From positions 1-64,000 of the forward strand of contig NZ_WRPM01000011.1 in the NCBI RefSeq assembly GCF_009758175.1: a stretch of DNA of 64,000 nt, given 5' to 3'. The translations under genes were made by a program, and so were the position numbers. The notes below the pieces were generated by a model, which was given only the letters and a program-made list of their open reading frames with translations, made no database searches and was not told the DNA's origin. This DNA is from Nesterenkonia alkaliphila (lineage in GTDB: Bacteria > Actinomycetota > Actinomycetes > Actinomycetales > Micrococcaceae). Of this stretch, positions 42,894-52,423 are shown piece after piece (position 1 is the first letter of the stretch; each line of letters opens with the position of its first letter).

Positions 42894-44143
42894 ACCTTCA
42901 AGACCATGTCGTGCTCGGGCTCTGGCGCTGCGGCGATTTCTCCTGCTTTCATGCCGGCGGCCGTTCGCAGCGTGTGCAGAGCGTGCGCAACTTCGTCGGC
43001 GGACACGTCATTGGCGAACTCGTGATCGCCGATTCCGACGGGAAGCGGGATCCTCTGTTGTCCGCCGCGGTGACGCACTGTGTCGGCCAGAGCGACGTGG
43101 AGGACACCGGGCTCTTCGAGTGAACTGTTCCAAATGGGCAGGTCAAGAGCCTGCATCGTGGCGAGCACGTGGGCCAACTCGTGGCGCGTCATACGTCCGC
43201 GGCGGAACGACAGGACGCTGGACAGCGCCATGTCGATGCAGACAGCTTCCCCGTGAAGAAGCTCAGGCAGTGCCTTCATCTCCACGGTCGGGCTGAAGGT
43301 GTGGCCATAGTCGACGCACCGCTCCAGGTTTGCTTCCCACAGGTTGGGCTGGAGTTCTTCGAGCATCAGATGGATCGATGTTCCGATGATGTCGTCTGCC
43401 GCGTTTGCGAGGGCAGGGGTGCTGCCGACGAATCCATCGTCGAGGACGGCGCGTCCATACATGTCCAGGAGCGACATCAGGCGGCGGGACTTGATGAGCG
43501 CGATCTTGAGGATCTCTGCCATACCGTTGGACAGGTGCCGTCGATTGAGTGAGCGCAGAAAGGAACGATCCACGTAGGTCACGGCCGGGGCGGCGTAGCT
43601 GCCGATCTTGTTCTTTCCCGTGCCGAAATTCACTCCCGTTTTCACACCGACGCCGGCGTCCACGAGGCCGATCAATGTGGTCGGAATACGGATGTAGGGC
43701 GTGCTCCGGCGGTAGATGCTGGCGGCGAAGCCCACGATGTCGAGCAGTACCCCTCCACCGATTGCGATGACGGGCTCGCTGCGCCGGTCGATCCCAGCCT
43801 CGGCCATCGTGCGGATCACCGAGTCGACGGAGTCCCAGTTTTTGACCATCTCGTGGGCCTCGAGGACGTGGTACGTGGCCTGCACGCCGTGGTGGGTGAA
43901 GTAGCCGCGGATCTGGTTTCCATGGAGCTGTTCGACGGTTTCGTCGATGACGATGAGTCGTCGCGAGTGCTCGGTGGCGGCGGGGATCGCACCGGCTGTG
44001 GCCAGTGTGGGGTTCGTGACGTCAAAGAGCGCTTGTGTGGCGACTACGTCGTACGTGACCTCGTGGACTGCTCGCACGGTCCAGCGGTCGACGCCGTCTC
44101 TGGTGGTCGATCGCGACAGTCCTTCTGAGTGATGTTCTGCCAT
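42890..44143 (-). CDS. 2-epi-5-epi-valiolone synthase-type sugar phosphate cyclase
   Basis: 417 residues from ATG 44141-44143 with TTGGAG seven bases upstream. NAD-binding AIGGGVLLDIVGFAAS at ~127-142, then YRRSTPYIRIPTTLIGLVDA and GVGVKTGVNFGTGKNKIGSY. Zinc ligands Glu210 (GMAEILKIA), His281 (VDYGHTFSP) and His297 (LLHGEAV) are present. The HTFSP form, where dehydroquinate synthase has HTFGHA, and the sequence context favour an EEVS of the AcbC/ValA/CetA kind, which cyclises sedoheptulose 7-phosphate. First gene of a ten-gene operon. A closely related cyclase (2-epi-valiolone or desmethyl-4-deoxygadusol synthase) is possible. Confidence 0.85.
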   Translation of the reverse strand: MAEHHSEGLSRSTTRDGVDRWTVRAVHEVTYDVVATQALFDVTNPTLATAGAIPAATEHSRRLIVIDETVEQLHGNQIRGYFTHHGVQATYHVLEAHEMVKNWDSVDSVIRTMAEAGIDRRSEPVIAIGGGVLLDIVGFAASIYRRSTPYIRIPTTLIGLVDAGVGVKTGVNFGTGKNKIGSYAAPAVTYVDRSFLRSLNRRHLSNGMAEILKIALIKSRRLMSLLDMYGRAVLDDGFVGSTPALANAADDIIGTSIHLMLEELQPNLWEANLERCVDYGHTFSPTVEMKALPELLHGEAVCIDMALSSVLSFRRGRMTRHELAHVLATMQALDLPIWNSSLEEPGVLHVALADTVRHRGGQQRIPLPVGIGDHEFANDVSADEVAHALHTLRTAAGMKAGEIAAAPEPEHDMVLKV

Positions 44144-44417
44144 CTGGGTCTCCAAGTCTGTTGATGTTCGAGCTACGCCGCACGCCAGGGGCATGGGGTG
44201 CTCAGGCGCCGTAGTACGACGTCGCCGACAGTTGTCTACTCAGGGAGCGGGGTCCGGCTGGCGCAGGAACCTCCCGCCTGCACGAGGCTAACATCATTCG
44301 TGGGACGATCGCTACAGGAGTGTGACGATCCTGACCCTACGGCGGCATCACATACATCTCCAAGGAAGCGGCGTATGATTGTGTCGCTCGATGACATGCG
44401 ATGAGAGGCGGTCCCTT
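44144..44417. promoter_or_regulatory. Divergent regulatory region between EEVS and TetR genes
   Basis: About 270 bases. GACGATC occurs twice, 20 bases apart (44304-44310 and 44324-44330), which could be two operator half-sites. TATGAT at 44374-44379 could be a -10 box for the TetR gene; no good -35 was seen. Probable shared control region of the cyclitol operon and its regulator. Confidence 0.45.
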
Positions 44418-45029
44418 ATGGCCGGCGTACGCGGTCAAGGTAGACGGTTCGACACCCAGGCGGCGCTAGATGATGCGATGGAAGTCTTCTGGCGACACGG
44501 ATATGAAGGCACCTCTATTTCCGACTTAACGCGAGCGATCGGGATTACGGCATCGAGTCTTTATGCAGCCTTTGAGGGCAAACGCCAGCTCTTTGATCAG
44601 GTTGTAGAACGCTACTTGAACACCAAGGGGCGATTCACTTCACTTGCCCTTGAGGAGGAGAAGGACTCTCTCTCTCTGATTCACCGACTGCTTTTTGAGG
44701 CAGCGAATGAGTATGCCGATAGAAGTGGGCCGGGGGGGTGCCTGATCGTCAGCGCTGCAACCTGTGTAACGGATGCGAACCGCGATGTTGAAGAGAAACT
44801 CGAGGCGCATCGTCACTCAAATATCAGGCGCATTGAAGGTGTCTTGCGAACCGACCTCGAGGCAGGGCGAATTTCCGAAGCAGTTGATCCTGTGGCCGTC
44901 GCCGGCTTCGTCGGGACCGTATTGCAAGGTATGGCCCAACGGGGTCGCGATGGAGCTTCAGCCGATGAATTGCGCTCCACGGCTGAGATGACCTTCTCTC
45001 AAGTTGAGCACACCTTGCAACGTCCCTAA
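44418..45029 (+). CDS. TetR-family repressor, divergent from the cyclitol operon
   Basis: 203 residues from ATG 44418 with AGAGGCGG upstream. N-terminal helix-turn-helix: FDTQAALDDAMEVFWRHGYE then TSISDLTRAIGITASSLYAA and FEGKRQLFDQVVERYL. The C-terminal ligand-binding domain has GPGGCLIVSAATCV and a helix ending GTVLQGMAQRGRDGASADEL, as in AefR/AcrR-related TetR proteins. It is transcribed away from the EEVS gene, a classical arrangement for a local repressor responding to the pathway product. Its GC content looks lower than that of the transfer genes, so the regulator and operon may have a separate origin. Confidence 0.85.
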   Translation: MAGVRGQGRRFDTQAALDDAMEVFWRHGYEGTSISDLTRAIGITASSLYAAFEGKRQLFDQVVERYLNTKGRFTSLALEEEKDSLSLIHRLLFEAANEYADRSGPGGCLIVSAATCVTDANRDVEEKLEAHRHSNIRRIEGVLRTDLEAGRISEAVDPVAVAGFVGTVLQGMAQRGRDGASADELRSTAEMTFSQVEHTLQRP

Positions 45030-45349
45030 CCTCTCACGGATCGGCCTGCTCAAGAACACACGTTGCTCAGGCCGCCCTCCGCGGAACCGTGTGTCGCTAT
45101 AGTCGACTCAAACCGATGCGGACTCAGTGCATCCACGAGCACTGTGAGCAAGCGAATGGTCCAGTAGCGCTGCCCCAGCGGCAGACACTGGTCGCTGCTG
45201 ACTGCAGTGAGGTGGAATCGCGGACAACGCCATACATGCCAGGCACCCCGGGCGTGACGGCGTCAAGAGCGATGTGCAGATCGCTGTGGGTCCGTCGTGT
45301 CGACCGTTCACCTAGCTTCCGTTCCACTCATGCGCCCCCGAACGTCGCC
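45030..45349. other. 320-base gap right of the TetR gene
   Basis: No convincing gene. Short open frames on both strands have no recognisable content. The region grades into the IS5-type remnant that follows. Confidence 0.4.
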
Positions 45350-45614
45350 TTATGGCGTCGGTTCCGTACTCGGTGGGCGCGCGCAACCAGGCCCGGACGG
45401 GCGTCTACATTCCTCCCGGTATTGCGCCCGAGGTGTGTTCTACGCGAGCGCTAACGAACAGGTCGTTCGAGTCATCGAGCGGTGCTTCAACCGGCTCAAA
45501 CAATGGCGCGGCGTTGCGATGCGTTCAGACAAGCTCGCCCGCAACTACCGCGCAGCAATCTGCTTCGCCGCCACGCTGATCTGGATCAAGACCAACTTGA
45601 TCAACACGCCTTAG
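45350..45614 (+). pseudogene. IS5-family transposase C-terminal remnant
   Basis: The frame ending at 45614 reads VERCFN-like IERCFNRLKQWRGVAMRSDK then LARNYRAAICFAATLIWIKT. This is the C-terminal end of IS5/IS427-type transposases (V.R.FNRLKQWRG...DK.A..Y.AA), containing the last conserved Arg/Lys box. The catalytic Asp residues and the 5' two thirds are missing. Upstream residues drift quickly from the family. It lies right before the relaxase gene and could have removed that gene's native promoter. Confidence 0.65.
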
Positions 45615-45683
45615 TTGCACTCGGCCAGGACGACCGCCGTATCCAGCCGAATCCTGTGTACTCGTTCGGCGTACCTGCAGAGC

Positions 45684-48600
45684 GTGACGGTCTCGATCAG
45701 GGTGATGACGGCTGGGCAGGGCTACCGGTACCTGCTCAACAGCGTCGTCGTGGGTGATGGGGACCGTGACGCCGCGACCGCGTTGACGAGGTACTACGAG
45801 CAGACAGGCACGCCTCCCGGACGCTGGTACGGGTCCGGCCTCGCAGGTCTCGAGCAGCCGATCGAGCCGGGCACCGACGTGAGTGAGGCGCAGTTGAAAC
45901 GTCTCCTCGGGCATGGGCAGGACCCCACCACCGGTGAGCAGCTTGGTCGGCCCTACCGGTCGTTCTCGACCGAGTCCGAGCGTGTCACGGCACGCCTGAA
46001 GGAACTGCCCGAGTCGCTTTCCGCCTCAGAGCGGGAGAAGCACGCGGCGCTGATCCAGGCAGAGGAAGCTGCGAAGCCCTCGGTGGCGCCGACGGCGGGC
46101 TTCGACTTGACGTTCTCGGTGCCAAAGTCGGTGTCGACGCTGTGGGCAGTCTCGGATGCGGGCACGCAGTCGCTGATTGCGCAGGCGCATCACGCGGCGA
46201 TATCCGATGTGCTCGAGATCATCGAGCGCGATGTTGCGATGACTCGTGTCGGCGCGGCTGGTCCGAGGGGCGCGGTCGCGCAGGTCGAGGTGCGCGGTGT
46301 ACTCGCCGCAGCGTACGACCACTACGACTCCAGGTCCTCGGACCCGCAGCTGCACACGCATCTGGTGATCGCCAACCGGGTCCAGGCTGCCCGGGATGGG
46401 AAGTGGCGCACCCTGGACTCCCGCGCGCTGCATAACGCCGTCACCGGCCTTTCAGAGCACTACAACGCCGTCTTGTCCGATCATCTCGTACGCGCGCTTG
46501 CCGCAAGGTGGGAGGCCAGGGAACGGGGCCCGGGACGGTCGACGGCGTGGGAGATCGCCGGTGTCCCGCAGGAGCTCATGGATGCCTTCTCCTCCCGCAC
46601 CCGAGATATCGAGGACGCGAAGGAGCGCCTCGTCGAAGAGTATGTGGCCAAGCACGGGCGCCAGCCCTCGAAGAAGGTGCTGTGGCAGATCCGCCAACAG
46701 GCCACTCTCGAAACCCGCCCTGCCAAGGAGAGCCACTCGCTCGCCGACCTGACTAACCGATGGCGACAGCGCGCGCAGCAGATGCTCGATCAGGATCCTG
46801 TCGCCTGGGCGACCAGCATGGTCGCAGAGGCCGAGGACGAACCCCTGTTGCGCACCGATGATCTCCCGCAAGACACCATCAAGGAACTCGCGGACATGGT
46901 GATCGACGCGGTGGGTGATCGCCGCTCGACGTGGCGGCGATGGAACCTGCACGCCGAAGCGGTCCGTCAGTCGATGCCGTGGCGGTTCGCATCCGCCGAG
47001 GACCGCACCCAGATCGTCGGCCTCATCACCGACGCAGCCGAACGCGCCTCCCTCGCACTCACCCCGCCGGAACTCGCCTCCACACCGACACGATTCCGTC
47101 GCAGCGATGGCTCGAGCGCATTCCGCCCCCGCCACGCGACCGTCTATTCCTCCGAGCACGTGCTCGCAGCCGAGGACCGTCTACTGACCGCCTCCCGCAC
47201 CCGCACCGCACCGACGACGTCGCTAGCGCTCATTGAACACGCCGCCGCGACCCCACCCCGTCCCGACGGGCCAGTGCTCTCCCCGGATCAGGTCGAAGCC
47301 ATCTCTCGCATCGGAGTCTCCGGACGGATCGTCGACACACTGATCGGCCCTGCAGGCGCGGGAAAGACCGCGACCATGCATGCGCTACGCCGGGCCTGGG
47401 AAGCCGAGCACGGCACCGGCTCCGTCATCGGCCTTGCCCCCTCGGCAGCGGCCGCAGCCGTGCTGGCCGAAGACCTGCAGATCAATACCGAGAACACAGC
47501 CAAGTGGCGCCACGAACACGCGCACGGCACCTGGAACCTGACGCCCGGCCAGCTGGTCATCGTCGATGAGGCAAGCCTCGCCGGGACCCTCGCCCTCGAT
47601 GAGATCGCCACCCACGCAGCAGAGGTCGGAGCGAAACTCCTGCTGGTCGGCGACCCGCAGCAGCTCTCCGCTGTTGACGCCGGTGGCGCGCTCGGTCTCC
47701 TGGTCCGCGACCGCCCCGACGCACCCCGACTCGCGGAGCTGCACCGGTTCCGCCACGACTGGGAGAAGAAGGCTTCGCTGGCGTTGCGAACGGGTAAGAC
47801 AGACGCGATCGATACCTACATCGGCCAGGACCGGGTCCATGGCGGCGACTACGAAAAGATCCTTGAACAGGCCTACCTCGCCTGGCGGACCGATCGGGAC
47901 AACGGGAAGACCTCCCTGCTCATCGCCGAGACCCTCGAGACCGTCTCCGCGCTCAACGCCCGCGCCCGTTCTGACCGCATCGCCTCCGGTCACGTCACCG
48001 ACGAACCTGGTGTGAGCCTCCATGACGGGAACCAGGCCTCCAAAGGTGACGTGGTGGTCACGCGGAAGAACGACCGTCGGCTCGCGCTCGGCCGGGGGTG
48101 GGTGAAAAACGGTGACCGGTGGATTGTCACCGGCACTCGGGAGGACGGGTCCGTCACGGTTCGTCGAGAGCACTCGAAGTGGCGCACCGCCATGATTCTG
48201 CCTGCCGACTACGTCTCTGAGTATCTCGAGCTCGCCTACGCCACGACCGCGCACCGCGCTCAGGGCGCCACTGTCGATACGGCGCACGCAATCGTGCATT
48301 CCCCGGAGATGACAAGGGAGAGCCTGTACGTGTCGATGACCCGGGGCCGGAAAGCCAACCACGTCTATGTCGCCCTCGACCAGGCCCACCTTGAGGAGCA
48401 CCAGCTCCGTGAGGACCTCATGATGAGCGCCCGGTCCGTGCTCTACGGGATCCTGCAGCACGAGGGCGCTGAGATCTCCGCACACGAGACGATCCTCCGC
48501 GAACACGAGGACGCCTCTTCGATCGGGCAACTTGTCGGCGAGTACGAGACCATCGCTGTCGAAGCCCAAACCCGCCGCTGGGTCACCTTGCTCGCCGAAG

Positions 48601-49205
48601 CCGGGCTCACCACCGAACAGCTCACCGGGCTCATTGATGCCGACAGCTTCGGTGTGCTCTCCGCCGAGCTGCGCCGCCTCGAAGCGGTCGGCCACAACGT
48701 CGACCAGCTCCTGGCCACCGTCACCCGCGCAGGTCGGCTCGACGACGTGGAGGACATCGGCTCGCTTCTGCGTTATCGCCTCACCCGGCTCGCCGACCGG
48801 TTTACCCCTGCACAGCCGGCCCGGCCCGGTCTCATCGCTGGACTCATCCCACGCGCCTACGGCACTCTCAACCCCGATGACCGGCAGGCCCTCGATGAGC
48901 GCGAAGACCTCATCGAACAGCGTGCCCGCGAACTCGTCACCCGAGCACGCAGCCAGCAGGAGCCCTGGATCCAGCAGCTGCCCGAGCCCCAAGACCTGGA
49001 CCAAGAACACGCACTCGTCGTGGTCGCCGCCTACCGAGATCGCTGGCAGGTCACCGGGAGCGACCCTCTCGGGCCCGCCCCGGACGATGACACGCAGCGT
49101 CTCGACTATGAACGCGCCGCCACCCATCTGGCCACCTTCACCATCGACGACGAACACCAGGCCGGACGCGCGCGCACCGTGGACCGAGAAGGCCCGACCA
49201 GATAA
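45684..49205 (+). CDS. traA: MobF-type relaxase with TraI/RecD-like helicase (TraA)
   Basis: 1173 residues from GTG 45684, giving the family-typical start MTVSIRVMTAGQGYRYLL. The relaxase domain (~1-330) has early Tyr residues (YRYL, RYYEQ) for strand nicking and the three-His metal site with DHYDSRSSDPQLHTHLVIAN (~212-230). The helicase part has Walker A IGPAGAGKTATM (~553), VIVDEAS (~624), LLLVGDPQQLSAVDAGGAL, and TTAHRAQGATVD plus YVSMTRGRK. It nicks the transfer origin and unwinds the strand to be moved. It lies 40 kb from the coupling protein, and its C terminus abuts IS debris, so slight truncation is possible. Confidence 0.9.
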   Translation: MTVSIRVMTAGQGYRYLLNSVVVGDGDRDAATALTRYYEQTGTPPGRWYGSGLAGLEQPIEPGTDVSEAQLKRLLGHGQDPTTGEQLGRPYRSFSTESERVTARLKELPESLSASEREKHAALIQAEEAAKPSVAPTAGFDLTFSVPKSVSTLWAVSDAGTQSLIAQAHHAAISDVLEIIERDVAMTRVGAAGPRGAVAQVEVRGVLAAAYDHYDSRSSDPQLHTHLVIANRVQAARDGKWRTLDSRALHNAVTGLSEHYNAVLSDHLVRALAARWEARERGPGRSTAWEIAGVPQELMDAFSSRTRDIEDAKERLVEEYVAKHGRQPSKKVLWQIRQQATLETRPAKESHSLADLTNRWRQRAQQMLDQDPVAWATSMVAEAEDEPLLRTDDLPQDTIKELADMVIDAVGDRRSTWRRWNLHAEAVRQSMPWRFASAEDRTQIVGLITDAAERASLALTPPELASTPTRFRRSDGSSAFRPRHATVYSSEHVLAAEDRLLTASRTRTAPTTSLALIEHAAATPPRPDGPVLSPDQVEAISRIGVSGRIVDTLIGPAGAGKTATMHALRRAWEAEHGTGSVIGLAPSAAAAAVLAEDLQINTENTAKWRHEHAHGTWNLTPGQLVIVDEASLAGTLALDEIATHAAEVGAKLLLVGDPQQLSAVDAGGALGLLVRDRPDAPRLAELHRFRHDWEKKASLALRTGKTDAIDTYIGQDRVHGGDYEKILEQAYLAWRTDRDNGKTSLLIAETLETVSALNARARSDRIASGHVTDEPGVSLHDGNQASKGDVVVTRKNDRRLALGRGWVKNGDRWIVTGTREDGSVTVRREHSKWRTAMILPADYVSEYLELAYATTAHRAQGATVDTAHAIVHSPEMTRESLYVSMTRGRKANHVYVALDQAHLEEHQLREDLMMSARSVLYGILQHEGAEISAHETILREHEDASSIGQLVGEYETIAVEAQTRRWVTLLAEAGLTTEQLTGLIDADSFGVLSAELRRLEAVGHNVDQLLATVTRAGRLDDVEDIGSLLRYRLTRLADRFTPAQPARPGLIAGLIPRAYGTLNPDDRQALDEREDLIEQRARELVTRARSQQEPWIQQLPEPQDLDQEHALVVVAAYRDRWQVTGSDPLGPAPDDDTQRLDYERAATHLATFTIDDEHQAGRARTVDREGPTR

Positions 49206-49208
49206 CCC

Positions 49209-50261
49209 ACTTTCGATGTCGCACCGGGAAGACGTGGCGGCAGGACACCACGGCGGCTGCGGCGCCGCGGGCGAAGATCTCCCGCGGTGGGCTGAGCTGG
49301 GCGCTGACGGCGATCGTGGTCGACCATCTCACCGTCTCGCGTGCGGCCGCCGGTCTCGGCGTGTCCTGGCATACTGCGAACAGCGCGATCATCGCCGAGG
49401 GGAAGCGGCGTCTGATCGACGCTCCGGGCCGGTTCAACGGGGTCACCACGATCGGCGTCGACGAGCACGTCTGGCGGCACACCTGGCTGGGTGACAAGTA
49501 CGTCACGGTGATCATCGACCTCACCCGGCGCGGAAACCGGCCCCGCCAGGCTGCTGGACATGGTCGAGGGGCGCTCGAAGGCTGTCTTTAAGCAGTGGCT
49601 CGCGGGTCGCCCGCAGGCGTGGCGGGACGGGATCGAGGTGGTCGCTATGGACGGGTTCACCGGGTTCAAGACCGCGACCGCGGAAGAACTGCCCGACGCG
49701 GTCCCCGTCATGGACCCGTTCCACGTCGTCCGCCTCGCCGGCGACGCACTGGACCGCTGTCGGCAACGCGTCCAGCAGGACACCCTCGGGCACCGCGGCA
49801 GAGCCGGCGACCCGCTCTACCGTGCCCGGCGCACCCTCCACACCGACGCCAGCCTGCTCACCGACAAGCAGACCGCCCGTCTTGAGGCGGTGTTCGCCAG
49901 GGAAGAGCATGTCGAGGTCGAAGCGACTTGGGGCATCTATCAGCGCACCGTCGCCGCCTACCGGGAACCCGACAAGAACAGGGCGAAGCAGCTGATGCGG
50001 GATGTGATCGACGCCATCAGCAGCGGCGTCCCCGCCGCGCTGATCGAGATCCGCAGACTCGGCCGCACCCTCAAGCAACGCGCCGTCGACGTGCTCGCGT
50101 TCTTCGACCGACCGGGCACCAGCAACAGCCCAACGGAGGCGATCAACGGGCGGCTCGAGCACCTGCGCGGCTCCGCCCTTGGATTCCGCAACCTCACGAA
50201 CTATGTCGCGAGATCGCTGCTCGAAGCCGGAGGATTCAGACCCCACCTACACCCTCTGTGA
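49209..50261 (+). pseudogene. ISL3-family transposase, 5'-truncated and frameshifted
   Basis: Reading from 49215: CRTGKTWRQDTTAAAAPRAK, then the DHLTVSRAAAGLGVSWHTAN helix-turn-helix and GVDEHVWRHTWLGDKYVTVI with the first catalytic Asp. Near 49525-49555 the frame shifts. The second frame (49560-50261) carries LLDMVEGRSKAVFKQWLAGR, then VVAMDGFTGFKTATAEELPD with the second Asp, and NSPTEAINGRLEHLRGSALG with the Glu region. The N-terminal zinc ribbon is missing. Non-functional as written. Its left edge is 4-10 bases after the relaxase stop. Confidence 0.8.
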
Positions 50262-50558
50262 GTCTTGGTAGTGGCTAGTCTGGGACTGGCTGGCAGGGTA
50301 GGTACTGGTCGTTCCGTCCTGTGGTTGTGGCTCATACACCCTTTGGCCCAGTATTGGTGCCTCGCAGATGACATGTCCACCCACCAGGCGGTCGGCCGGT
50401 ACCTGTCCGGCCCACCTCGGTAACTTAATCAGAAGGCTGTCCGCCTCAGACGGGCGTGACTCATCACAGAGCTGTTCCGAAGTGACCTCTTCCCGGATTG
50501 GGCACCGGCCCTCAGCGGCCATGACCATATGTCCCGATAGAGGAAGGCTGCGACCGCT
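50262..50558 (+). ncRNA. Candidate bridge RNA region, left end of the IS110 element
   Basis: 297 non-coding bases directly before an intact IS110 transposase. IS110-group elements encode a structured bridge RNA in their left non-coding end (published for IS621 and relatives). Here GC-rich segments such as CGGTCGGCCGG and CAGCGGCC could form stems, but I have not folded it. The element's left edge is probably close to 50262. Assigned by position, not by a verified fold. Confidence 0.4.
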
Positions 50559-51626
50559 ATGACTATCGTCGCGCATTCACGCTCGTTTGTCGTCGGCGTC
50601 GATACCCACGCCCGCAACCACGTCTACGCCATCGTCGCCACGACCGGCGAACTGCTCGATACCCGCGAGTTCCCGAGCACCAAAGCGGGCATCAACCGCG
50701 CGATCTCCTGGACCGCACGCAGGACCGGTGGCGATGCCGACACACTGTGGGTGATCGAGGGCGCCGCCACCTACGGGGCCGTGCTCACCAGCGCCGTCAC
50801 TGCTCAGGGGTACGAGGCTGCCGAGGCCGCACGGATGAACGCTCGAGCCCACCGTGGTGTGGGGAAGTCCGATGCGCTCGATGCCCACCGGATCGCTGCC
50901 GCTGTCCTCCCGCTGCGCGAGGATCAACTGCGTCGGCCCCGCCTGAACGAGGGCGTCCGGCAGGCATTGCGGGTGCTCGTGTCTGCTCGGGAGACGATGA
51001 CCGATGAGCGCACCCGGATGGTAAACACGCTGACCGCGCTGCTGCGCGCCAACAACCTCGGTCTTGACGCTCGCAGGTCATTGACTGGCACCCAGATCAC
51101 CGAGGTGTCCCGGTGGCGTTCTCGCGACGAACCCCTCGCGCTGTCTGTGGCCCGCGCCGAGGCGATCCGGCTGGCTCAGCACATCATCGAGCTCGATGAC
51201 ACCCTCGCTGTGAACCTCGCCCAGATCAGAGAGCTCGTCGCCGTCAGCGAGGCCGGTCCACTACTCGAGGAGAAAGGATTCGGGCCGGTCACCGCGGCGA
51301 TCTGCCTCACCACCTGGTCACATCCCGACCGGGTGCGCTCCGAGGCCGCGTTCGCATCCCTGGCGGGCGTGAATCCGATCCCCGCCTCTTCGGGGAACAT
51401 GGTCCGGCACCGCCTCAACCGGGGCGGGGATCGGCGCTTGAACAAGGCACTGCACATGGTATCGATCAACCGTATGGCCCACGACCCAGAGACCCGCGCT
51501 TACGTCGAGAAACGATCCGCTGAAGGACGCACGGTCAAAGAGATCCGCCGCTGCATCAAGCGCTACCTCGCGAGGCGGGTCTATCGAACACTCAACGCCC
51601 TGACCCCGACAGCGAGCACCACTTGA
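50559..51626 (+). mobile_element. IS110-family transposase, apparently intact
   Basis: 355 residues. N-terminal DEDD RuvC-like domain: VVGVDTHARNHVYAIVATTG (first Asp), WVIEGAATYGAVLTSAV (Glu), and VGKSDALDAHRIAAAVL with two Asp. C-terminal Tnp_2 domain: LLEEKGFGPVTAAICLTTWS, then FASLAGVNPIPASSGNMVRH and RLNRGGDRRLNKALHMVSIN with the Ser nucleophile. The four acidic residues and the serine appear conserved. It starts ATGACTATCG 14 bases after AGAGGAAGG. Likely the only active insertion sequence in this cluster. Confidence 0.9.
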
Positions 51627-51649
51627 CATCTATAGAAGGGTCATCTGCG

Positions 51650-52245
51650 ATGAGCCGGTTTACTCGGAAGTGTGCACTGTCGACGCTCGGATCGTTCCTG
51701 CGCGAGTTCCGGTTCGGGCATGTCCGCCAACTCGACGACGTCGCCTCCCGCGTCCTTCAGAATCTCGCCGCTGACGCGTCGCTGCTAAAGGGGGAGACCG
51801 GTTCGCCGAAAGGAGCCGCTAAGATCGTCCGCGACGCTCTCGCGGCCCTCCACCGCCTGCAGCCCACCAGCAGTGCCCAGCCGTTGCTGCGGCGGACCAA
51901 ATCCACCAGGCGCACGCGATCATCTAACAGGTTCACGCCGATCTGAAGGGCGGACCGTTCGCTCATCTCCCCTCTGGGGTGTTCACCGCGAACAGCGCCT
52001 GGCTCATCCTCGCGGTGATCGCGTTCAACCTCACCCGCGCTGCCGGACTCATCGCGAACCGCACAGCTCGGCTCGCCAAGCCCACAACCGCGACCATCCG
52101 CCGCACCCTCGTCTCAATACCGGCGCGACTGGCACGATCCGCGGGTCGCATCACGTTACACCTGTCCGAAACCTGGTCTTGGCGGGACGCGTTCGGACAG
52201 CTCTTCACGGCAACGCATGCGCCACCACCGGCAGCGGCCAGCTAA
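51650..52245 (+). pseudogene. IS1380-family transposase remnant with internal deletion
   Basis: 51650-51830 reads SRFTRKCALSTLGSFLREFR then FGHVRQLDDVASRVLQNLAA, the early part of IS1380 transposases. 51940-52245, another frame, reads HLPSGVFTANSAWLILAVIA and then FNLTRAAGLIANRTARLAKP, IPARLARSAGRITLHLSETW, the end of the same family. The catalytic middle is missing and the frame differs, so it is a dead copy. Confidence 0.75.
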
Positions 52246-52423
52246 ACAACGCCGCGACTGCGGCACGACCGAGAACCCAGTGGACGACCGGGATGAGACG
52301 CCCGGAACGCACCCTTGCCCACGGCGCATCACTTCACGCCGATAGCACCAACCCCATCACCCGAAGGCCCGTCGGTGGATCGAGGCTAAACGACTCCGCG
52401 GTGTCGTAATAGCTGACGCCCTC

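Noticed and set aside
42890-44143. Calling the cyclase a 3-dehydroquinate synthase (aroB)
   Set aside because: The HTFSP box, the YRRSTPYIRIPTTL region and the company of VOC epimerase, ROK kinase and HAD phosphatase fit EEVS-type cyclases better; no shikimate gene is nearby.
47385-49157. A 590-codon minus-strand open frame inside the relaxase gene
   Set aside because: It is antisense to the helicase domain, whose Walker and helicase motifs are intact on the plus strand.
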